Assembly (NCBI RefSeq): GCF_015690355.1
Contig: NZ_JADPRT010000004.1
Coordinates: 439,878-503,877 of the forward strand
Length of the DNA stretch: 64,000 nt
Source: Streptacidiphilus fuscans
GTDB taxonomy: Bacteria > Actinomycetota > Actinomycetes > Streptomycetales > Streptomycetaceae
Direction: 5' to 3'
In this document: in pieces, positions 1 to 8,699 of the stretch
Layout of the letters: each line of letters begins with the position of its first letter
How positions within the stretch are numbered: the stretch's first letter is position 1
The notes under the pieces: model-generated
The model's input: only the letters and a program-made list of their open reading frames with translations
Databases searched by the model: none
Told to the model about the DNA's origin: nothing
Translations under genes and position numbers: made by a program

Positions 1-356
1 CCGCGCACCACCCGGACGGCGCGGACCAGCCGCCGGACCTCGTCCGCCTGCTTCGGGTCGTCGGCCAGCGGCATGAAGTCGACGACCTCGCCGATCCCGG
101 CCGCGGTCAGGAACCGGGTCACCACGATCGCCGTGTCCGGGAAGTAGAGCTGACGTACCGTCACTTCGTCCGCAGGGACGTCGGCCGTGATCGAGAAGTG
201 GCCGCCCCGGTCGTGGTCGAGCAGGGAGGCGAAGACGCTGGGCGAGTCGAAGCGCGGCGCGCAGAACCAGTCCACCACGCCCTCGGAGGAGACCAGCGCG
301 CAACTCTGCAGGTCGCCGACGAGGCCGTGGTCGGCGATCGGGGGATATCGGCGCAT
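1..356 (-). CDS. Glycoside hydrolase family 15 protein, N-terminal part (runs off window)
   Basis: The first 118 codons of a larger gene lie on the minus strand; the C-terminal part is outside the window. The visible start reads MRRYPPIADHGLVGDLQ, then a VDWFCAPRFDSPSVFA segment. This is the characteristic N-terminal beta-sandwich opening of GH15 glucoamylase/trehalase-like proteins. The family hydrolyses alpha-glucosidic bonds such as those of trehalose or maltodextrin in the cytoplasm. The catalytic (alpha/alpha)6 domain is not visible, so substrate cannot be inferred. The ATG at 356 is followed by conserved sequence at once, which supports this start. Confidence 0.85.
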   Translation of the reverse strand, partial: MRRYPPIADHGLVGDLQSCALVSSEGVVDWFCAPRFDSPSVFASLLDHDRGGHFSITADVPADEVTVRQLYFPDTAIVVTRFLTAAGIGEVVDFMPLADDPKQADEVRRLVRAVRVVR

Positions 357-418
357 GGAGCGCTCCTCCGGGGCAGGTCGGGGTGCTGGACGGTTGACCG
401 CGAGGGTGACCGGGCCGG

Positions 419-874
419 TCAGGCGAGCAGCTTCGCCTTGGCCCGCTGGAACTCGTCCTCCGTGAGCGCGCCGCTGTTCTTGAGGTCGACGAGCTTGGCC
501 AGGTCTTCGACGTGGCCGGACGACGCACCGCCGCCCGAGGCCGTGGCCCCGGCCGTCCCCGCCGCACCGCCCGCGCCCGCCGCGCCGGAGGTCCCGGCCG
601 CGTCGCGGACGTACTGCTTGAACGCCGCGTCCGCCTGCTGCGCCCGCTCCATGTCGCGTTCGCCCATCGAACGGCCGCGCACGATCACGTAGACCAGGAC
701 GCCGAGGAAGGGCAGCACGATCACGAAGATGATCCAGCCGGCCTTGCCCCAACCGCCCATGTCGTGGCTGCGGAAGATGTCGGCCAGGACCTTGAACAGC
801 AGGAAGAACCAGAGGATCCAGAGGAAGAACTCCAGCATGGTCCAGAACACGTTCAGCAGCGGATAGTTGGACAC
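419..874 (-). CDS. SHOCT-domain membrane protein
   Basis: A 151-aa protein with two N-terminal membrane helices (about residues 8-29 and 44-66), a charged stretch, a Gly/Ala-rich linker, and a C-terminal SHOCT motif (about 125-151; DLKNSGALTEDEFQRAKAKL). SHOCT is a short oligomerisation domain common in actinobacterial envelope proteins; its exact role here is unknown. The first helical part resembles the phospholipase_D-nuclease N-terminal membrane module. I chose the GTG at 874 because AGGAGG lies 4 nt upstream and homologues begin with SNYPLLN. A longer reading to 940 is open but has no ribosome site. It sits just upstream of the GH15 gene on the same strand. Confidence 0.8.
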   Translation of the reverse strand: MSNYPLLNVFWTMLEFFLWILWFFLLFKVLADIFRSHDMGGWGKAGWIIFVIVLPFLGVLVYVIVRGRSMGERDMERAQQADAAFKQYVRDAAGTSGAAGAGGAAGTAGATASGGGASSGHVEDLAKLVDLKNSGALTEDEFQRAKAKLLA

Positions 875-1122
875 GACGCCTCCTGCACTCCTGGCCTCCC
901 CGATCGGGTGACGCCCGTCCAACAGACCTACCGTCGGCACCCGGTTCCCGCACGCGCACAGAGCCGAACGGGCGTACGGGTGGCACCGCGCATCCGAGGC
1001 GTGCGCGCGTCCGAACGGTGGACGCGCGGGCGAACCGCGCGGCGTGGCGGGCGGGGAGCGCGGTGCGACGGCCCTGTAATGACGGTCCTGTCATTGGGCG
1101 ACCGCAGGGGACGTGACCGGGA

Positions 1123-1320
1123 GTGGGCGGATTGCAGCAGGTGCACGAGTCGCAGCAGGCGCAGGAGATGTCCGTGGCGTGGGACCCGGTGGGTGACGCG
1201 TGGTTGGCGGCGCTCCAGGACGACGGGCACACGTGCGGCCCGCTGTGCGAGCAGGAGCTGGGCATCGCCCAGGTCCACTGGACCGAGCTGCCGCTCGCCG
1301 CACCCCTCGGGGAGGCCTGA
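1123..1320 (+). CDS. Small hypothetical protein upstream of hypB-like gene
   Basis: A short ORF (65 aa from GTG 1123; GTG 1141 or ATG 1168 are alternative starts) ends 4 nt before the HypB-like gene. Codon third positions are nearly all G/C, as in real genes here, so I think it is expressed. No known domain is recognised. It has two cysteines in HTCGPLCEQE and a tryptophan-rich centre. Close spacing suggests it is co-transcribed with, and perhaps accessory to, the HypB-like protein. No classical hypA zinc-finger is present, so I do not call it HypA. No start has a convincing ribosome site. Confidence 0.5.
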   Translation: MGGLQQVHESQQAQEMSVAWDPVGDAWLAALQDDGHTCGPLCEQELGIAQVHWTELPLAAPLGEA

Positions 1321-1324
1321 CGCC

Positions 1325-2149
1325 GTGTGCCGGGTCACCCGGCCGGCGCAGCCTGTCTTCGCCAAGTACGACGTCCGCGCGGACCGGCTCCGCACCGACC
1401 TCGCGGCGCGGGGGACGACGCTGGTGAACCTCTTCTCCGGCCCCCGCAGCGGCAGCAGCGCACTGCTGGAGGCGCTGCTGGCCCGTGCCCGTGAGCGAGC
1501 CCTCCCGGTCGCCGCCTTCGCCGCGGCGACGCAGCTGGAGGACGCCCCGGCGGCAGCGGCAGCGGCAGCGGAAGGGGGAGCGACGGCGGCGGCGGTGACG
1601 GCGGAGCTGCCGGTCAAGCGGTTGCTCACGGGCGGTCTCTGCCACCTCGAACCGGCCATGGTCGACGCCCACCTGCGTGACTGGCCGCCGTACCCGACCC
1701 GGCTGCTGTTCGTCGAGAACGTGGGCGAGCCGAGCTGCCCCGCCCCTTACGAGCTGGGCGAGTCGCTGCGCGTGGCGCTGACCTCGGTCACCGAGGGGGA
1801 GCAGCGGCCGCTGCGGTCCCCGCTGGGTTTCGGTCTCGCCCACGCGGTCGTGGTGACCAGGTACGACCTCGCCGAGGCGGTCGACTTCGACCCGACGGCC
1901 TTCCGCGCGGCGGTCCACCGGGTCAACCCGGGTGTGCCGGTGGTCTTCACCTCCGCCCGCTCCGGCCAGGGGATCGACTGCCTGCTCGACCTCACCCTCG
2001 CCGTGGCGGACGGTACCCCGCCGCACCGACCGGCGCTGGCCACGCCCGGCGCGCGGGTGAGCTACCTGTACGCCGTCGACGACGACGGCCATGCCTACGC
2101 TGAGGACGTGGAGCCCGCCGGAGCGCACGCCCACGGGCACGTGCACTGA
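1325..2149 (+). CDS. hypB: HypB-like nickel-insertion GTPase homologue with degenerate nucleotide motifs
   Basis: A 274-aa protein aligning along the HypB (hydrogenase/urease nickel insertion) family. It keeps TGGLCHLEPAMV, with the Cys and His of the HypB metal site, FVENVGEPSCPAP, SVTEGE and SARSGQGID. Two nucleotide motifs are altered. The Walker A stretch reads SGPRSGSSALLE where HypB has SSPGSGKTALLE, so the lysine is lost. The NKxD guanine motif reads TRYD. An Ala-run follows (seven consecutive Ala near residue 79). The C-terminus is His-rich (HAHGHVH). No other hyp or hydrogenase gene is in the window. It may be a metal-binding pseudo-GTPase; family membership is sure, activity is not. 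Confidence 0.8.
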   Translation: MCRVTRPAQPVFAKYDVRADRLRTDLAARGTTLVNLFSGPRSGSSALLEALLARARERALPVAAFAAATQLEDAPAAAAAAAEGGATAAAVTAELPVKRLLTGGLCHLEPAMVDAHLRDWPPYPTRLLFVENVGEPSCPAPYELGESLRVALTSVTEGEQRPLRSPLGFGLAHAVVVTRYDLAEAVDFDPTAFRAAVHRVNPGVPVVFTSARSGQGIDCLLDLTLAVADGTPPHRPALATPGARVSYLYAVDDDGHAYAEDVEPAGAHAHGHVH

Positions 2150-2288
2150 GTGCGCTGAGCGCGCTGAGTCCGGCGCGCGCACGTCGATGACGCCGGGTCG
2201 GCGTCGCCTCTCCGCTGAGGCGACGTCAATCCGGCGTCGGGTGCTGCGCGGTGCGGTGCTGTGCGATGGGGTGCTGCACTGTCCGGGC

Positions 2289-2810
2289 TCAGGCCGCCTG
2301 GGCCAGCTGGGCGCGGCGGGCGTTCGAGGTGAGCCGGTGGCCGCGGATCCGCAGGACCAGCATCCGGGAGACCACCTCACCGAGGGCCATCAGCACCAGC
2401 GCCGCGACCCAGGCCTGCGGGGTGATCGAGTGCTGGACGCTGAACCGGCCGATGGACGGGCCCATGCCGTGCGTGGAGGCGAAGGCGAAGGCCATCCGCA
2501 GGCCGATGCCGACGACCCAGAGCGCGGCGGCGGTGACCCCGGCCCGGGCGAACGGCACCCCGTCCTTGCCGAGGTTGAGCCGGGTGGTCGCCGCCGCGCC
2601 GACGCCCAGCGCCACGCCGAGTGCGGCCAGTCCGCCGATCAGCACCAGGTCGTTCCCGGCGGTCGGGATGGAGTGCAGGTAGCTGAAGCCAACGCCGACC
2701 GTGATGGCCAGCGGCAGCACGAGATTGACCAGGTCGAGCCGGGATCCGCGGATCTGGCGGACGACGAGGAGGACCAGTACGGCGTTGAGGAGGTAGTCGG
2801 TGAGGCTCAT
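2289..2810 (-). CDS. Integral membrane protein of unknown function (DUF1453-like)
   Basis: A 173-aa hydrophobic protein with about five predicted membrane helices, starting MSLTDYLLNAVLVLLVVRQ. The opening helix with VRQIRG and the overall size resemble actinobacterial DUF1453/CcdC-like membrane proteins, but I am not certain of the family and infer no function. It ends in a short basic tail. It is convergent with the HypB-like gene, separated by about 140 nt containing GTGCTG-type direct repeats and no obvious hairpin. Confidence 0.7.
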   Translation of the reverse strand: MSLTDYLLNAVLVLLVVRQIRGSRLDLVNLVLPLAITVGVGFSYLHSIPTAGNDLVLIGGLAALGVALGVGAAATTRLNLGKDGVPFARAGVTAAALWVVGIGLRMAFAFASTHGMGPSIGRFSVQHSITPQAWVAALVLMALGEVVSRMLVLRIRGHRLTSNARRAQLAQAA

Positions 2811-3232
2811 GTCCTCAAGCCTGCCGAGCGGCGCGCCCGCCGTGATCGGCTCCGGGGTGGAGCGCCGGGTGGACCTCGGGTGGAGACCGAGGCGGGTCGT
2901 GGGTGGAGCGGCAGGTGGAGCGGGGTGGAGACGTGTACCTTCGGATCAGACTCCGTCAGAACAGGAGCCCGGAAGTGTGGGGGGCGACCCCCGCCCAGTC
3001 GGGGGTCGCCGGCGTTCGCGAGCCGGGGGGAGCCGTGAACGCATAAGGATCATGTCATCGCGGACCGTGTTTGTCCATGGACCGTCAAAAGCTGGCCGTG
3101 AGTTCTGGGATTGCGCGTTCATGAGACCCGCCCGTTCATGAAAATCCGGTTCCTACCTTCCTGACGAGCGTGCCGGGCCCGCCAACGGGGCACGGGTCAG
3201 GGCAAGGGGGCGCCGAGCACGGAGGAGGCGCC
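2811..3232. other. Intergenic region between divergent genes
   Basis: About 420 nt between the minus-strand membrane protein and the HtrA-like gene. Both promoters should lie here. The only pattern I see is a direct repeat, CGTTCATGA at 3117 and 3132, the second copy forming TTCATGAA just before a TACCTT hexamer near 3154. No gene with good codon usage is visible. Confidence 0.4.
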
Positions 3233-4441
3233 ATGCGGTGGAATGCGGCAGGGGTCGTGAGCTGCGCGGTCGCGGTCGTCCTGGGAGTCACGGGATGCTC
3301 GCTGTCGATGTCCTCGGCGAGTTCCTCCGGGAGCTCCTCGCCGTCTTCCGGCGCCGCGTCCGGTACGTCGCCCGGCGGCTCGTCCGGCACATCGTCCGGT
3401 GGCTCGTCCAGCACATCGTCCGGCGCTGCGTCGTCGGGCTCGTCGGCGTCCGCGGGTTCCTCGGTCCCGGCGGTGTCGGCGACCTCGCCGCCGTCGGCCC
3501 CGCCGAAGCTCTCCATATCCCAGGTGGACGCGGGCATGGTCGACCTGGTCAGTCAGCAGAGCCTGGCCGGAACGGCCGCCGCAGGGACCGGCATCGTGCT
3601 GACCTCGAACGGCGAGGTGCTCACCAACAACCACGTGATCACCGGGTCCACCTCGCTGAGCGGGGTCGACATAGGCAACGGCCGCACCTACACGGCCTCG
3701 GTGATCGGCTACGACCGCACCCACGACCTCGCGCTCGTCCAACTCCACGGCGCGTCCGGCCTGCAGACCCTCCAGCTCGACTCCGCCGCCAAGGTCGCCG
3801 TCGGCGACGCGGTCACCGCGCTCGGCAACGCGGGCGGCAAGGGCGGCACCCCGGCGGTGGCCACCGGGTCGGTGACCGGGACCGACCAGCAGATCATCGC
3901 CAGCGACGAGGGCAGCGGCAGCTCCGAGCAGCTCAACGGCCTGATCCAGGTGGACGCGCCGATCCAGGCCGGGGACTCCGGCGGGCCGCTGCTGAACGCG
4001 TCGGGGCAGGTGATCGGCATCGACACCGCGGCCACCGTCAGCTACCAGTTCCAGACCGCGCCCGCCCAGGGCTTCGCCATCACGGCAGCGCAGGCACAGC
4101 AGACGGCCGCGGCGATCGCCGCGGGGCTTTCGTCGAGCACCGTCCACATCGGCCCGACCGCCTGGCTCGGCGTCGGCGTGGGCGCGGCCAACGCGTCGGT
4201 GGCCGGGACCAGCGGCGCGGAGATCGTCCAGGTCATCCCGGGATCGCCGGCCGATGGGCTGGGCCTGGCACCCGGCGACATCATCACCTCGCTCAACGGC
4301 AGCCAGGTCGGTGACCCGACCACGCTCACCCGGCTGCTGGACCTGCACCACCCGGGCGACTCGGTCACGATCGGCTGGACCGACGCCAACGGCCAGGCGC
4401 AGTCCTCGCCGCTCCGCCTCGGCAGCGGCCCGGCGGGCTGA
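3233..4441 (+). CDS. HtrA/DegP-like trypsin-PDZ serine protease, lipoprotein
   Basis: A 402-aa exported protease. A signal peptide ends in a lipobox (LGVTGC, lipidated Cys22), followed by about 75 residues of Ser/Gly-rich linker that would hold the catalytic part away from the membrane. The trypsin-like domain carries the triad His134 (TNNHVITG), Asp165 (HDLALVQL) and Ser249 (AGDSGGPLL). A single PDZ domain (about 320-395) follows, with GLAPGDIITSLNG. Such proteases degrade or process misfolded envelope proteins. The ATG at 3233 has GGAGGAGG 4 nt upstream. It seems monocistronic. No partner sensor kinase is next to it. Confidence 0.93.
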   Translation: MRWNAAGVVSCAVAVVLGVTGCSLSMSSASSSGSSSPSSGAASGTSPGGSSGTSSGGSSSTSSGAASSGSSASAGSSVPAVSATSPPSAPPKLSISQVDAGMVDLVSQQSLAGTAAAGTGIVLTSNGEVLTNNHVITGSTSLSGVDIGNGRTYTASVIGYDRTHDLALVQLHGASGLQTLQLDSAAKVAVGDAVTALGNAGGKGGTPAVATGSVTGTDQQIIASDEGSGSSEQLNGLIQVDAPIQAGDSGGPLLNASGQVIGIDTAATVSYQFQTAPAQGFAITAAQAQQTAAAIAAGLSSSTVHIGPTAWLGVGVGAANASVAGTSGAEIVQVIPGSPADGLGLAPGDIITSLNGSQVGDPTTLTRLLDLHHPGDSVTIGWTDANGQAQSSPLRLGSGPAG

Positions 4442-4566
4442 ACACGCAGGCCCGCTGGCCTGCTGGCCTGCTGGCACCGCGCGACCTCACCCGCGCGGTG
4501 GCGTTCCGGTTGCCGGGGTCGAGCAGGCGGGTGAGCCTGGGGCGAAGACTCGATCATCCGGACGGG

Positions 4567-5367
4567 GTGAGGGATGTGCTGTCGGCCAAGAGCGTGTTCC
4601 AGGAGATCCTGGACGACGACGAAGCGTTCCGGCTCTTCTGCTCGGTCGCCGCGAGCGGCGAGGCGCAGGGCGGCTGGGAGAACGGCCGGATCGCCGCGCT
4701 GCTGCCCGACAGCATGGAGTACCTGACGCCACGCGTCGCCCGGCACGGGGCGGATGAGGACAAGCACGGCCGGATCTTCAACGCCCTGATGCGCAAGCGG
4801 GGGCTGACGCCCGTGCCCGTCCCGCCGGAGACCGACTACACCATGCTGCTGGAGCAGGCCGGCATCGGCCTCTCGCACCAGAAGCTGCGCGGCGACCGGC
4901 CGTTGGAGGAGCGGGACGTGGTCGCCTACCTCGCGCACAGCCGGGTGACCGAGCAGCGCGCGTCCGAGCAGATGCAGCTGCTGGTCCGGTACTTCGGCGA
5001 GGACCCGGACATCGGCCGTGCGGTCCGGATGATCTGCCACGACGAGGACAACCACCTCGCCTACTGCCATGAGGAACTCCTGCGGCTGGCCGCGACGGGC
5101 CGGGGACGCGAGATCAAGGATCTGCTGGACGGCGCCGCGGAGGTGGAGATCCGCGTCTACCGCGACGTCAGCCGCGCGGTGATGGCCCGGATGGCCGAGA
5201 TCCTGCGCTGGCCGAAGGCCAAGACGGCGGCGATCACGGCCGGGATCCAGGGCGTCTACGCCTTCGAGCGGGTCGGCGGCTGGTACCGGATGGTCAGCCT
5301 GCACATGCCCGACCGACGCGGCGCCCTCGACGGCCCTGCTCCGGCGGTGGCGGCCGAGTTCGGCTGA
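4567..5367 (+). CDS. Ferritin-like diiron-fold protein
   Basis: A 266-aa helical protein with two EDxH-type elements (DEDKHGRIF and DEDNHLAYCHEE) and intervening Glu-rich helices (TEQRASEQM), as expected for a ferritin-like four-helix carboxylate-bridged diiron site. Homologues in streptomycetes are annotated only as ferritin-like domain proteins. Substrate is unknown; oxygenase, desaturase-like or metal storage roles are possible. The start is uncertain: GTG 4567 or GTG 4576 best match the conserved opening LSAKSVFQEIL, while GTG 4498 would add a basic extension. There is no signal peptide. Confidence 0.75.
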   Translation: MRDVLSAKSVFQEILDDDEAFRLFCSVAASGEAQGGWENGRIAALLPDSMEYLTPRVARHGADEDKHGRIFNALMRKRGLTPVPVPPETDYTMLLEQAGIGLSHQKLRGDRPLEERDVVAYLAHSRVTEQRASEQMQLLVRYFGEDPDIGRAVRMICHDEDNHLAYCHEELLRLAATGRGREIKDLLDGAAEVEIRVYRDVSRAVMARMAEILRWPKAKTAAITAGIQGVYAFERVGGWYRMVSLHMPDRRGALDGPAPAVAAEFG

Positions 5368-5557
5368 CGCGCCGGTTGACGGGTCGTCCGACGCTGCGCC
5401 TGCGCCCGGGCCGGTGCCGGGCGCGCTGCTCGGTTCGGGTGGACCGTCGCCGCGCGCTGGTGCGTCGCGCCGAGCCGACGCCCGTCCCCGTGGTCCGCTG
5501 GAAACCGCGGCGAGCGGTGGCGGCGCAGGAGGCCCGCCCGGAGCGGAGGGCGACGGC

Positions 5558-6412
5558 ATGCGGGCACGGCGGTGGATGTGGCAGTACCCGACGGCGGCGG
5601 CGTTGGCCCTGTGCGCGCTGCTGACCGGCGGTGCGGGAACGTCGGGAGCGCGCATGGCGGCTGACGTCGGTCTCCCGCACGTGGGACTTCCACAGGTCGG
5701 ACTCCCGCTGGCCGGGCGGACCGTCGTCGTCGACCCCGGCCACAACCCGGGCAACCCGGCCCACCTGGCCGAGATCAACCAGCTCGTCGACGTGGGCAAC
5801 GGCCGCAAGGCCTGCAACACCACCGGTACCGCGACCGACGGCGGCTACCCCGAGTCCGCTTTCACGCTGGACGTCGCCCGGCGGGTGCGCGCGCTGCTCG
5901 ACGCGGAGGGCGCGCGGGTGGTGCTGACCCAGGACGGCGACCGGCCGTGGGGGCCGTGCGTCACCGAGCGCGCCGCCGTCGGCAACCGCGAGCACGCGGA
6001 CGCGGTCGTCGCGATCCACGCGGACGGCGCGCGGCCCGACGGCTACGGCTTCCACGTGATCCTGCCCGCTCTCGTCGTCGCGGGCGCGGCGGACACCAGC
6101 GCCGTCGTCGGCCCGTCCCGCGCGTTGGGCCTCGCCCTGCGCGACGCCTTCGCCCGGGCGACCGGCGAGCCGTACTCCAGCTACCTCGGCCAGGGCACCG
6201 CGCTGGTCACCCGCGGCGACCTCGGCGGGCTCAACCTGTCGCGCGTGCCCGCCGTCTTCATCGAGTGCGCCAACATGCGCAACGCGGACGACGCAGCCCG
6301 CGTCACCTCGCCCGAGTGGCGGGAGTCTGCGGCCCGGGGCATCGCCGCGGGCATCACGGCGTACCTGACCGGCGCGACGGCGGGCGTGGCGCCCGCGCAG
6401 TGGCGTGGCTGA
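5558..6412 (+). CDS. N-acetylmuramoyl-L-alanine amidase (Amidase_3), secreted
   Basis: A 284-aa zinc amidase that should cleave the amide bond between MurNAc and L-Ala in peptidoglycan. A signal peptide covers about residues 1-33. The catalytic domain shows VVVDPGHNPG (zinc His), GGYPESAF (zinc Glu), VVAIHADG (zinc His) and VFIECANM (catalytic Glu). No separate wall-binding domain is seen, so it is a minimal form. The start ATG 5558 is preceded by GGAGGG. It is convergent with the F420-type oxidoreductase. A short dyad (ACTGATCGTCAGT) lies between the two stop codons. Confidence 0.9.
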   Translation: MRARRWMWQYPTAAALALCALLTGGAGTSGARMAADVGLPHVGLPQVGLPLAGRTVVVDPGHNPGNPAHLAEINQLVDVGNGRKACNTTGTATDGGYPESAFTLDVARRVRALLDAEGARVVLTQDGDRPWGPCVTERAAVGNREHADAVVAIHADGARPDGYGFHVILPALVVAGAADTSAVVGPSRALGLALRDAFARATGEPYSSYLGQGTALVTRGDLGGLNLSRVPAVFIECANMRNADDAARVTSPEWRESAARGIAAGITAYLTGATAGVAPAQWRG

Positions 6413-6448
6413 CCACACCGGCCGGACGCAGGCATAGTTGACTGATCG

Positions 6449-7543
6449 TCAGTTCTGCCTGGCGTCGAGCTGTCGCAGCGCCGTGAGGGTGTCGAGGGCG
6501 AGCGACGGGTCGGCGTCGTCGGGGGAGTGGACGGAGAGCCGGGTGACCGTGCCCGCGTAGCGGCGGTGGACCTCCGCGGCAGCCTCGGCCGGGGTGCCGG
6601 CGACCGCGAAGGCGTCGAAGACCGCGTCGTCGATCAGCGCGCCCATCTCCTGCCAGCGTCCGCGAACCGACAACGGGTGCAGCTGGTCCTGGAGTTCGCC
6701 CCAGCCGTGCCGGTCGAGGACCGCCCGGTAGGCGGGCGTGGAGGCGTAGAACGCGATCCGCTCGCGCACCCGGACGCGGTTGGCGGCCAGCTCCTCCTCG
6801 GTGCGGCCGATCGCGGCGAGGACGTTGCCGACCACCTCGAACGGCCGGTCCGTCCAGGCCGCTCCCTCCGCCTCCGCCTGGGCGCGGGCGGCGAGGACGC
6901 CGGGCAGGACGTGCTCGGTCAGGTAGGGGACGGTGGTGAACGGGTGGCTGATGAAGCCGTCGGCGACCGCGCCCGCCGCGGCCGTCATCAGTGGCCCCAC
7001 ACCCGCCAGCAGGATCCGTGGCAGACCGGCGGCGACCGGCTCGGGGGAGAAGACCGGCGTCATCAGCGTGTGCTGGTAGAAGTCGCCGCGGAAGGTCAGC
7101 CGGGTGCCGTGCTGCCAGCTGTTCCAGATCGCGCGGACGGCGTGGACGTACTCCCGCATCCGCGCGGCGGGCTGACTCCACGTCATCCCGAAGCGGCGCT
7201 CGATGTGCGGCTTGATCTGCGAACCGAGCCCCACCACCGCCCGTCCGCCGGAGGCCTCGTGCAGGCCCCAGGCCTCGTAGGCGAGCGTCATCGGGGTGCG
7301 GGCGAAGGCGATGGCGACGCCGGTGGCCAGCTCGATCGACCGGGTCCGGTCGGCGGCGCGGGCGAGTTGGACGAACGGGTCGTGCGCGGTCTCGGCGACC
7401 ACCAGCCGGTCGACGCCCGCGGCCTCGGCGCGCTCGGCGTCGGCCAGGATGCTGCCAGGCCGCCCGGAGGCGGTCGCGTCCAGCAGCAGCGGCGCGGTAT
7501 CGGCGTGGGCGGCTTCTGCGGGGCGGGCGGCGCGGTCGGTCAT
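6449..7543 (-). CDS. LLM-class (luciferase-like) F420-dependent oxidoreductase
   Basis: A 364-aa TIM-barrel enzyme of the bacterial luciferase superfamily, subgroup usually annotated F420-dependent (TIGR03617-like). Visible features include DRLVVAETAHDPFVQLA, LATGVAIAFARTPM, GLGSQIKPHIERRFG and LLAGVGPLMTAAAG, all typical for cofactor binding. F420 is made by streptomycetes, which supports that cofactor. The substrate is unknown. It lies 109 nt downstream of the secreted phosphodiesterase-like gene on the same strand, a loose association. A short Gly-Arg-type extension precedes the barrel. Confidence 0.85.
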   Translation of the reverse strand: MTDRAARPAEAAHADTAPLLLDATASGRPGSILADAERAEAAGVDRLVVAETAHDPFVQLARAADRTRSIELATGVAIAFARTPMTLAYEAWGLHEASGGRAVVGLGSQIKPHIERRFGMTWSQPAARMREYVHAVRAIWNSWQHGTRLTFRGDFYQHTLMTPVFSPEPVAAGLPRILLAGVGPLMTAAAGAVADGFISHPFTTVPYLTEHVLPGVLAARAQAEAEGAAWTDRPFEVVGNVLAAIGRTEEELAANRVRVRERIAFYASTPAYRAVLDRHGWGELQDQLHPLSVRGRWQEMGALIDDAVFDAFAVAGTPAEAAAEVHRRYAGTVTRLSVHSPDDADPSLALDTLTALRQLDARQN

Positions 7544-7652
7544 ACGGCCGGATCCTAGGGTTCCGCGCCGCCGACGGCCAAAACGGACGTCCCGTCCGGT
7601 CGCGGGCAGGAGCGATCGGACGGGGCGCCGAGCCGTGAGGTGCTGTGCGGGA

Positions 7653-8699
7653 CTACGGCAGGGAGAAGGTGGCGGTCACCGGGTAGTGGTCGCTCGGCGC
7701 GTTGGTGTCGAGCTGGCCGCTGGTCCAGCCGGACTGCGGGTCGAAGGCGATGCCGACGGTGGGCAGCGAGGTCGGCACCGGGCGGCTGCCGTCGTTCAGG
7801 TAGCCGATGTAGTCCAGGTCGTCCTGGTAGTTGGTCGGGAAGGACTCGACCCCGCCCATGTACTGGCACCAGGACGAGATCGGGCAGTCCATCGTGTACA
7901 TGGTCTGGCTCGGGTCCAGGGCGGGGCTGCCCAGGACGCCGCCGACCGCGTTCTGGGCGTTGGTGTAGTCGCCGCGCGAGGCGCCGTTGTAGTACTCGAC
8001 GTTGAGGTCACCGCCGATCAGCACCGGCGCGGAGGTGCCGACGATGCCGTTGACGAAGTTCTTGATCTCACCGAGCTGCGCGAGCCGGGTCGACTGGGTG
8101 GTGTTGGTCGAGGTGCCGGACTGGTCGGCCTGCAGGTGCGTGCCGACGACCCACTCGTTGGACCCGTTGACGTTCAGCTCGACCAGGTCGGCGCCCTTGT
8201 TGGCGTCGTAGTCCCAGGTGCCGGAGGTGGAGTTGGAGAAGATGTGCGCGTACTGCTTCTCGATCGGGTACTTCGACAGGATCATCGTCCCGCCGTTGAT
8301 GACGAACGGGGAGTTGGAGCAGTCGCCGCTGATGCCCGTCCAGCCGCCGCCCGAGCAGGTCTCGCCGACGACCGGGGTCGCGTACGGGTAGAGGTCCTTG
8401 AGGGCCGACGGGATCTTGCCGTCGGAGGTGTTGTTGAACGCCTCGTCGAGGATGACGACGTCCGCGTCGTGCGTGCGGATGATCGACTCGATGGTCGGGG
8501 TGCGACCGGCCGCGTTCTCGTTCTCGACCGAGTCGACGACCGCGGTGCCCAGGTCGACGTTCCACGCGAAGACAGACAGCTGCTGCGGGGAGGTGGTGGC
8601 CGCAGTGGCCGCCTGGGAGGGGGCGATGACGGCGCCGGTGAGCGCAAGCGCGGCGACGAGGGGGTAGGCGGATCGGCGCGCGAGCAGGGGGTGACGCAC
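7653..8699 (-). CDS. Secreted endonuclease/exonuclease/phosphatase-family enzyme, sphingomyelinase-like
   Basis: A 348-aa exported protein with a signal peptide (about 1-34, AVIAPSQAATA). The EEP fold is shown by FAWNVDLG, ILDEAFNN (Mg2+ Glu), INGGTMILSKYPI, VVGTHLQAD, IGGDLNVEY (Asp/Asn) and a terminal APSDHYPVTA (catalytic Asp-His). The NGGTMILSKYPI segment and overall size resemble bacterial neutral sphingomyelinase/phospholipase C hemolysins rather than nucleases. It probably releases phosphorylated headgroups outside the cell. It is divergent from a PF04185-type phosphoesterase, so several phosphate-releasing exoenzymes are clustered here. Confidence 0.88.
   Translation of the reverse strand: MRHPLLARRSAYPLVAALALTGAVIAPSQAATAATTSPQQLSVFAWNVDLGTAVVDSVENENAAGRTPTIESIIRTHDADVVILDEAFNNTSDGKIPSALKDLYPYATPVVGETCSGGGWTGISGDCSNSPFVINGGTMILSKYPIEKQYAHIFSNSTSGTWDYDANKGADLVELNVNGSNEWVVGTHLQADQSGTSTNTTQSTRLAQLGEIKNFVNGIVGTSAPVLIGGDLNVEYYNGASRGDYTNAQNAVGGVLGSPALDPSQTMYTMDCPISSWCQYMGGVESFPTNYQDDLDYIGYLNDGSRPVPTSLPTVGIAFDPQSGWTSGQLDTNAPSDHYPVTATFSLP

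Noticed and set aside
153..168. CTGACGTACCGTCA dyad identical in core to the 55910 operator
   Set aside because: It lies inside the GH15 coding sequence and is probably chance.
1141..1320. Small ORF before hypB as HypA, because one start gives VHES close to the HypA MHExS start
   Set aside because: No zinc-finger CxxC pairs and only about 60 residues; the resemblance covers four residues.
512..2149. A 545-codon open frame across the SHOCT gene and HypB
   Set aside because: Only the part from GTG 1325 has family similarity and proper codon bias; upstream it is antisense to the SHOCT gene and Arg-rich noise.
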